Assembly (NCBI RefSeq): GCF_040096185.1
Contig: NZ_JBBMFF010000261.1
Coordinates: forward strand, 1-35,131
Reading direction: 5' to 3'
Origin: JAZOXB01 sp040096185
GTDB lineage: Bacteria > Bacillota > Clostridia > Oscillospirales > Oscillospiraceae
DNA length: 35,131 nucleotides
The notes beneath the pieces were generated by a model. It saw only the letters and a program-made list of their open reading frames with translations. It ran no database searches and was not told the origin of the DNA. Shown piece after piece: positions 29,861 to 35,131 of the stretch. Positions within the stretch are counted from its first letter, which is position 1, and the number at the start of each line of letters is the position of its first letter. The position numbers and the translations under genes are program-made.

Positions 29861-31915
29861 TTATGTTACTTTGGCCAGCGACACCGTGTGCCACGAGGAC
29901 CATGTGCCGCCGTAGTTTCCTCGGATGTACATCCTTGAGCCGTCATAGACGGTGTACCGCTGCTGAATGAAGTAGCTTTCCGGCAGAAAGACCTCCAGCA
30001 TACCGATTGTGGTGGTCGGAAAGTGCTTTGCCGTGGAAGCGGAATACGCAAAATAGTAGCCGGGAGTCTTCACATTGTTGAGGTCGGTGGTCGAGCCATC
30101 CACTCTGCCCATTTTGCCGTGGACATTGACACCATTCATGTGAATATTGCCGTCCACATCCAGCGTGGCTTGCGGGTTCGGCGTGTTGATGCCGACCTTC
30201 TTTTTCCGAAGCGCAATGAGCGGCGTACCCTGCGGGACAGTAAAATACAGATCCAGACTGCTCAAGGAATAGAGCTTGTCTTGGATCTGTAGATGAAAGT
30301 CGTAGGAACTGTTGGCATCCAGACTGCACAGTTCCAAATTGGAGTAGCTGAAAGAGGTTCCGCTTTTTGTTGTGCCGGAATAGATGCTAGTGTAGCTGCC
30401 GTAGCTGCTCTCACTGGTTTTCTTGTACCGATACCGCACATAGACCACGCTGTTTTTCTGCGTCCCGTCTACGGAAACGGCAGAAATAGAGCCACTGAAT
30501 TTGAGCTGCATTTCCGCTTCGATATCGTTGGTTCGCCGGAGCGTTATCGAGGATATTTTCGGCTTGGTGTACGGAATGACCGTCACCGTCTGTGAAGTTT
30601 CGGCGGTGTAGCCGCGGGAGTCCGTGACCGAGAGCGTGACCGTCACACTGCCAGACTTGGCAATCTTTCCGACAGATATGGCAGCCCCTGTGGTGTTGGA
30701 TGCCGATAGTCCGTTGCAGGAAGCCGTGTAATTAGAGATGGACGCTCCGTTCTTCGCAGTTGCTGTTCCCGGTGTAACCTTCAGCGTGGAGTAGCTTTGC
30801 ACGAATAGCTGGTCGTTGCCCGTGAGGCTTTTCGTGGTCGTGTAGCTGTCGGCATAAGTGAATCCGCTTATGGTCGGAGCAGAATTGGTTGCCGTGGTCA
30901 GTATCGTGGCGGTTTTGCTTGAAGTGCTGCCAATCTGTGTAGAGCCGCTGAAGGAGGAAACGGCAAAGGTGCCGGTGAATGACTTCATTGAAGCCATCCA
31001 ATCGAGCAGCGTGGTTCTCTGTGCCGATGACAGGGTAACCGAGCGGTTTGCCGTACCCTTCGTCCATGCAAGCCCGGTAACGGTCAGGATGGTCGTGTTC
31101 CCGCTTTTGATTGCCAGAGAATTGATGTAAGAAGGTTCGTACACGGTGACATTGAGGGTGATGGTCACTCTGGCATTGTCTGCGGTCACTGTACTAACGC
31201 TGTTGACCACCGCACCGCCCAGTGTTTTCACAGTAGAGCTGCCAGATGTACCATAGACTTGGTTGTACTGCCGCCGTGCCCGTACCTTCACCGTGTAGTT
31301 TGTGTTTGGCGAAAGCGAGGACAATGTTACGCTGGCGCTGGTGGATGCCGATGTTGAGAATGTTGTCCATGTGGAGCCTCCGTTGATGCTGTACTGCCAG
31401 ATGTCCGCTATTGCTGTTGAGTTTGCAGAGATCTTGAAGCCGCTGGCGGTGATGCTCGAAACGGAAAAGGTCACGGTGGGTGCAGCACGGTCAATGGTGG
31501 TCAGTGTCACATTGTAGCTGCCGGAGGGACCGGTGTACTGTCCCCAAGGGCTGTTCACGCCCCAGTGCCAGTAGATCGGGAGGGTCAGCGTACCGTTGCT
31601 GTTGTGGTACACGGTGACCTGCTTATCCTCAATCAGCCACTTCGTTCCGCTGCCGCTCTGGCCGTTTGTAAAGGTGAAGCAGTTTGAGCCGGAGGTGGCC
31701 GTGCCGATATAGGAAGTGCCGTTGGTGCCGAAGTCCGACCATGCTATGGAGTATTTCGAATAGACATACATACCCAGAGCGATGGTGGATGTGTTTGCAA
31801 TCACATTCTGGGAAATGACCTTCACATAGATGTACAGGTCAGTCGTCCAGCTGTTGGAGCCGTAATTCGTTTTTTCGGATTTCACCAGATAGGCGGTGCC
31901 GCCTGTCATTGCCAT
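29861..31915 (-). CDS. Phage tail fibre / receptor-binding structural protein
   Basis: A 684-residue protein; ATG 31915 follows AAAGGAGG. It is Ser/Thr/Gly-rich and beta-structured. The N-terminal 140 residues and the middle resemble phage structural proteins of the DUF859 type (YVYSKYSIAWSDFGTNG). A fibronectin type III domain is visible (APTVTFSVSSITASGFKISA ... SLSPNTNYTVKVRARR). Near the end VGINTPNPQATLDVDGNIHM marks a fibre-like repeat, and TPGYYFAYSASTAKHFP with WSSWHTVSLAKVT is a pyocin-knob-type tip. It follows the tail endopeptidase gene and probably contacts the host surface. Confidence 0.8.
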   Translation of the reverse strand: MAMTGGTAYLVKSEKTNYGSNSWTTDLYIYVKVISQNVIANTSTIALGMYVYSKYSIAWSDFGTNGTSYIGTATSGSNCFTFTNGQSGSGTKWLIEDKQVTVYHNSNGTLTLPIYWHWGVNSPWGQYTGPSGSYNVTLTTIDRAAPTVTFSVSSITASGFKISANSTAIADIWQYSINGGSTWTTFSTSASTSASVTLSSLSPNTNYTVKVRARRQYNQVYGTSGSSTVKTLGGAVVNSVSTVTADNARVTITLNVTVYEPSYINSLAIKSGNTTILTVTGLAWTKGTANRSVTLSSAQRTTLLDWMASMKSFTGTFAVSSFSGSTQIGSTSSKTATILTTATNSAPTISGFTYADSYTTTKSLTGNDQLFVQSYSTLKVTPGTATAKNGASISNYTASCNGLSASNTTGAAISVGKIAKSGSVTVTLSVTDSRGYTAETSQTVTVIPYTKPKISSITLRRTNDIEAEMQLKFSGSISAVSVDGTQKNSVVYVRYRYKKTSESSYGSYTSIYSGTTKSGTSFSYSNLELCSLDANSSYDFHLQIQDKLYSLSSLDLYFTVPQGTPLIALRKKKVGINTPNPQATLDVDGNIHMNGVNVHGKMGRVDGSTTDLNNVKTPGYYFAYSASTAKHFPTTTIGMLEVFLPESYFIQQRYTVYDGSRMYIRGNYGGTWSSWHTVSLAKVT

Positions 31916-31928
31916 AGCCTTGCCTCCT

Positions 31929-34298
31929 TTAATCCAGAATGACGATGTTCAGCCCATCGGACGCTGTCGGCATGGGAACGAACTTCGTCTTGCCCACGGT
32001 CAAATCGCCGTCCACCGTGGTTTTCTTGGTCTGGGTTTCGTCTTTGTTGAGGGTGAAAATCACCTCATCGTTGTAGTAGCCAGCAAATTCCGCGTTCGTA
32101 ATGACCGTCCGCTGGGACGATGCACTGTTGGATACCTCGATGCCGCGCTTGTCAATCTTGACCTCCTGCGTATAGATCTCATTGGGAGCAGGTGTCCACT
32201 TCCGTGGGATCGCTCCTTCGGTGATCATAATGTCTGCCAGATAAATGGATACATCCCGGCAGTAGCAGTAAATGCGAAGCGTAGGGTCGGTCACATCGGT
32301 GAGGGTCACGGTGAAGTCTGTCCAGCCAAAGGCATCGCTGCGGCTGAACAAGTATTTCGTCTTATTTCCGTTGTAGGTGATATAAAAATACCCCGACATG
32401 GTCGAGGTTTTCTTTGCCCGAACGGAAACCGTATAGGTGCCGGGAAGCACACCACGGATGTACTGATACAGCGAGGTGCTTGCGCCCAGCACGAAGCAGG
32501 AGTCGGAGATGGTGTTGTTCTGCGTATCGGTGGAAGCATCCGTCCGCACCGTGCCGGAATACTTCCAATCGTCCGTGATGCCGTTCAGACCGGAGGAGTT
32601 CTGCACATAGTTGATGCCGCCGATGTACTGCTCCTGCATGGTGACGGAAAGGCCGTCCACCGTCTGTTGCAACTGAGAAATCTTGCTCTCGGAATTCAGC
32701 ACCCGCTCTTCCAGTATGCCTTGGTCGTTGGAAACCGACTCCATAGTTTCGGTAAGAGTCGCCACATAGCTGTTCAGCCCATCCACATTCTGCTGGAGAT
32801 AGGCCGTTTTCTCTGCAAATTCATCGGTCGAAACATAGGCTCGAAGCACGACTTCGCCGCTCTCCAAGTCCCACCAGGACGAGCCATCCTGTGACTGAAT
32901 GACACCAGCCTTGATGATGTTCGCCACCAAGGAGCCGGAGGTGATGAAGTCCGCTACGATCTGACCGTCTGCCGTGATGGCAGTTTCATAGGGACCGTTG
33001 TAGCCGTTATGGGAAAAGCCCAGACCGTCTACATTCCACCGCCAGACATTCACGGCTTCGTCAATAGATGGAGCGTCCAGAATGAGAAGTTCATAGGGTT
33101 GTCCGTTCTCTTCGCCGGTGTGGATGACCACATAGCCGCCGCTCTGACCGGTGATAAGCCCGGTGGCCTTGCCGATGGCGGTTTGGAGCAGCTTCGGAAA
33201 GCGTCCCACCATGGATTCCACCTTATCAACCGAGGACTGCACCTCGGAGATGGTGGTGATCATACTGGACTTGCTCTGACCGAGGGAAATGCTCACATAC
33301 CGTTCGGCAAGAGTGTCGTACACGGTTTCAATGACCATAGCCGACACGCTCACACCAAGTAGTGAATGCCGAATGGTGACGGTATCGCAGAGGTTGACCC
33401 GCTCCAGGAGTGCCGAATACTCCGGCTGTTTCCAGAGCGGCTCAAAGGACACCTTCACTGTGGGAATGGTCGCTCCCAGCGGGTTTGCCTTGATGTAGCT
33501 GTTGGCTTTGGCTCTGAGGGCTTCTTCGGTCACAACTCCGTCAAACTGGTCGGAGAAATCCATGATGAGCGTTTTTGCCCGGACGATCTCCGAAGTCACA
33601 ATGGGGAGCGTAACCTCCGGCAGCGTGACCACCGTTTCGGTGTCCGTGCCTTCCGGTGTGTACACGGCATATGGGAGCAGTGCGGTATACACACCGCTGT
33701 TGTCCTCGTCCTGCTCCATGGCGGTGAGGTTCTTGCCGTATTCAATGACCACTCCGGTCTTCCGCCCACGGTGCGAATGGAACTTTACCGTGAAGTTGTC
33801 CCATTCAAACTCACCATACCATTTGGAGAGCATGGAACCTTCCGTGCCGCCAAGGCAGGCTCGGACACTTTTCGGTTGGGTGACGGAAAATGCCTTTGCA
33901 TCCGAGTAGTCCGTCCAGCCGGTAAAGCGTGTGTCTCCGGCAAGAAGCTGAGAGAGGATAAGCTGCGGAGAGCGGCTATCGGTACTGAACGGCAGCACCG
34001 GCACATTGGCAAGGTCATAAGAAATGTGCTGACCGTAGACGGTGACGATGCCGTTTAAGGGTTTCGTGATGCGGTAAATGCGGAATGCCTGGTCGGCGGC
34101 GGTATCGTTGGGCTTTGCCTTGACGATGCATTCCTTGGCGATAAGTTCGTAATGCTGACCGCTCACCGGGTATTTGAGTAAGCACTCGAACACACCGTTT
34201 CGCTCTTCAGTGACTTCGCAGGAAATGGTATCCGTCATAACACCAAGGCCGAATGTCGAAAAGTCAGCAGCGTTGGGTGGATAAAGCACCGGAATCAT
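31929..34298 (-). CDS. Phage tail endopeptidase / minor structural (tail tip) protein
   Basis: A 789-residue protein. ATG 34298 (MIPVLYPPNAADFSTFGLGV) is chosen because the earlier GTG lies inside the AAGGAGG site. The first 380 residues match the Gp37-like/prophage tail endopeptidase family (VTEERNGVFECLLKYPVSGQ, YRITKPLNGIVTVYGQHISY, NFTVKFHSHRGRKTGVVIEY). A coiled coil follows (SSMITTISEVQSSVDKVESM; LQQNVDGLNSYVATLTETME). Then comes a carbohydrate-binding-like beta domain (GTYTVSVRAKKTSTMSGYFY, LADIMITEGAIPRKWTP). It forms the tail tip hub and may digest wall peptides during infection. Confidence 0.8.
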   Translation of the reverse strand: MIPVLYPPNAADFSTFGLGVMTDTISCEVTEERNGVFECLLKYPVSGQHYELIAKECIVKAKPNDTAADQAFRIYRITKPLNGIVTVYGQHISYDLANVPVLPFSTDSRSPQLILSQLLAGDTRFTGWTDYSDAKAFSVTQPKSVRACLGGTEGSMLSKWYGEFEWDNFTVKFHSHRGRKTGVVIEYGKNLTAMEQDEDNSGVYTALLPYAVYTPEGTDTETVVTLPEVTLPIVTSEIVRAKTLIMDFSDQFDGVVTEEALRAKANSYIKANPLGATIPTVKVSFEPLWKQPEYSALLERVNLCDTVTIRHSLLGVSVSAMVIETVYDTLAERYVSISLGQSKSSMITTISEVQSSVDKVESMVGRFPKLLQTAIGKATGLITGQSGGYVVIHTGEENGQPYELLILDAPSIDEAVNVWRWNVDGLGFSHNGYNGPYETAITADGQIVADFITSGSLVANIIKAGVIQSQDGSSWWDLESGEVVLRAYVSTDEFAEKTAYLQQNVDGLNSYVATLTETMESVSNDQGILEERVLNSESKISQLQQTVDGLSVTMQEQYIGGINYVQNSSGLNGITDDWKYSGTVRTDASTDTQNNTISDSCFVLGASTSLYQYIRGVLPGTYTVSVRAKKTSTMSGYFYITYNGNKTKYLFSRSDAFGWTDFTVTLTDVTDPTLRIYCYCRDVSIYLADIMITEGAIPRKWTPAPNEIYTQEVKIDKRGIEVSNSASSQRTVITNAEFAGYYNDEVIFTLNKDETQTKKTTVDGDLTVGKTKFVPMPTASDGLNIVILD

Positions 34299-34321
34299 GA
34301 AAACCACCTCCTTCCGGGCAT

Positions 34322-34353
34322 AAAAATACCACCGGGGATTACTCCACGGTGGT
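34322..34353 (-). terminator. Terminator downstream of the VanZ-like gene
   Basis: ACCACCG (34328-34334) and CGGTGGT (34347-34353) form a stem; on the minus strand ATTTTTA follows. Together with the promoter near 34885 it isolates the VanZ-like gene as its own unit between two tail genes. Confidence 0.7.
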
Positions 34354-34392
34354 CGGCAAAACTATATTGCAATTTTAAAGATGTCAGGTGCC

Positions 34393-34782
34393 CTATTTGA
34401 CAATCAGTCCGTTTTTCCTGAGCAGTATCAGAAAAATGTATGCGACTGCAACGCCGATAACGCCGAACACGGCGTCCAGAATGTCGGGGGTATTCCGTAT
34501 TGGAATAAAACACTCATACCCAATGTTTAATACACTCGTTACCAATGCCACTGCCGTAATGCCTCTAAACTTTCCACCAAAGGACAGAACGGTAATTCCG
34601 AAAATCAACAGGAGCAGCATACAAAGTGCAAAATTGGTAATATGGTCAAGCAAAAAGTCAGGCAGCAGGCGCACATTCGGGACAATATGCTCCAACCAGC
34701 GGCACAGCATAAGAAAGGCGTCGAAAACAATCAGGCACAAATAAATGATAAGATACTTCTTCTTGAAATCAAACTTTGCCAC
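34393..34782 (-). CDS. VanZ-like membrane protein (prophage moron)
   Basis: A 129-residue protein. GTG 34782 follows AAAGGAGG by 8 bases. Four TM segments: YLIIYLCLIVFDAFLMLC, ITNFALCMLLLLIFGITVLS, GITAVALVTSVLNIGYECFI and AVFGVIGVAVAYIFLILLRK. The stretch NIGYECFIPIRNTPDILDAV with a following glycine-rich helix is the pattern of VanZ-like proteins (GYE..Q....DI.D...N..G), although it is divergent. VanZ relatives alter the response to lipoglycopeptides or host peptides. It has its own promoter and terminator and separates two tail genes that normally adjoin, so it is probably a lysogen-expressed accessory gene. Confidence 0.65.
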   Translation of the reverse strand: MAKFDFKKKYLIIYLCLIVFDAFLMLCRWLEHIVPNVRLLPDFLLDHITNFALCMLLLLIFGITVLSFGGKFRGITAVALVTSVLNIGYECFIPIRNTPDILDAVFGVIGVAVAYIFLILLRKNGLIVK

Positions 34783-34881
34783 TTAACGACCTCCTTTGCT
34801 CTGTTTTTCGAATTCATTATCCCTTTCAAAATAGAGCTTATCGGCTTTAAAAACTTAATTGTATCGTTCTTAATCAAAGAT

Positions 34882-34890
34882 ATTATACCA
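34882..34890 (-). promoter_or_regulatory. Extended -10 promoter of the VanZ-like gene
   Basis: The minus strand has TGGTATAAT, an extended -10 box, with a weak TAGAAA at the -35 position 17 bases upstream. The start near 34875 would give a leader of about 93 bases. The surrounding 150 bp are far more AT-rich than the tail genes, a sign of foreign origin. Confidence 0.6.
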
Positions 34891-34932
34891 TATCTTTTTG
34901 AATTTTTCTACTACTTACAATCGGGAACGCCC

Positions 34933-35131
34933 TTACAAACAGCACCACCTCGGAATGACCTCGATCCTTGACACATCACCAGTGCAGTTAATTGTGCAAA
35001 CACCCGACTTGAAAACCGGAAATTCCGCACCTTTGACTGTATCGTTTTTGAGCGTGGTGCCTTTGAAGCAGTTCATCAGCTCACTGTCGATCTCGATGTA
35101 CTCATCCAGATTGGAAATCATCATACCTCGA
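34933..35131 (-). CDS. Phage distal tail protein (Dit-like), C-terminal end only
   Basis: The frame is open to the window edge, so the 5' part is outside. The visible end has IDSELMNCFKGTTLKNDTVK, GAEFPVFKSGVCTINCTGDV and the terminal VIPRWCCL. This is the C-terminal signature of the siphovirus Dit/tail-component family (P.L.pG.N.I...G....v.I.PRWR.L). Dit forms the ring joining the tail tube to the tip and is normally followed directly by the tail endopeptidase gene; here the VanZ-like unit lies between them. Confidence 0.75.
   Translation of the reverse strand, partial: RGMMISNLDEYIEIDSELMNCFKGTTLKNDTVKGAEFPVFKSGVCTINCTGDVSRIEVIPRWCCL

Larger units (their letters stand above)
24780..35131 (-). 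mobile_element. Prophage, distal end (tail, lysis and integration modules); other end outside window
   Basis: A co-directional minus-strand run: distal tail protein, VanZ-like insert, tail endopeptidase, tail fibre, holin, amidase, zinc-ribbon/HTH protein, SHOCT-like protein and two serine recombinases. This is the order of Clostridia siphophages whose recombinase genes sit at the end next to the attachment site. That site should lie close to 24.7 kb, but its core cannot be identified without the other end. The genes are intact, unlike those of the left half. Confidence 0.85.

Noticed and set aside
1..35131. CRISPR array or tRNA-associated attachment site
   Set aside because: No regularly spaced repeats and no tRNA-like sequence were seen on reading both strands; the three GGGGGTTCA copies are too short and too close for CRISPR.

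Overview
The window looks like an accessory region of a Gram-positive Clostridia genome, probably a gut Oscillospirales/Ruminococcaceae relative. The basis is strong AGGAGG ribosome-binding sites, TTGACA/TATAAT promoters, large serine recombinases and a Clostridia-type siphophage tail and lysis module. No rRNA, tRNA, CRISPR array or obvious housekeeping gene is seen, so the assignment is by style only.

Layout. (1) 1-756: the 5' part of an IS5-like element on the minus strand, its transposase split by a 149-bp hairpin-rich miniature element with a 3-bp target duplication. (2) 757-9907: a minus-strand operon, read right to left. It has a near-consensus promoter, a structured RNA of about 134 nt closed by 16-nt inverted repeats, an M50 membrane metalloprotease, a retron-like reverse transcriptase with a long C-terminal extension, a short DnaA-like ATPase, a phosphatase-like protein whose frame breaks at an A7 run, an unrecognised C-terminal segment, a polytopic SEDS-like membrane protein and small degenerate ORFs. 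An IS3-family element (2829-4701) carrying a passenger gene has landed in the last codons of the unrecognised segment. (3) 9952-17028: a 954-residue helical protein just upstream of the structured RNA, a secreted SH3b-repeat protein, a divergent Sel1/TPR-like protein, a broken two-TM gene and a small helical protein. (4) 17105-24782: an N-terminally truncated serine recombinase, then an AT-richer stretch with an OLD/AbiL-type ATPase plus TOPRIM-like pair, a TM/coiled-coil protein, and a TM protein plus HExxH protein pair; this looks like a defence-type cargo region. (5) 24780-35131: the end of a prophage on the minus strand (distal tail protein, a VanZ-like moron, tail endopeptidase, tail fibre, holin, amidase, zinc-ribbon/HTH protein, SHOCT-like protein, two serine recombinases).

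The most interesting object is the putative retron at 9697-9907 with its operon. The RNA begins a few bases after the predicted start site, its a1-like arm ends in A-G-C as in retron msr RNAs, its arms pair fully if one G-U is allowed, and it lies directly upstream of the protease-RT pair. I know of no described retron with an M50 protease and a DnaA-like ATPase, but I could not search. Several frame breaks sit in homopolymer runs in the left half, so either the island is decaying or the assembly has indel errors; the prophage genes are intact.
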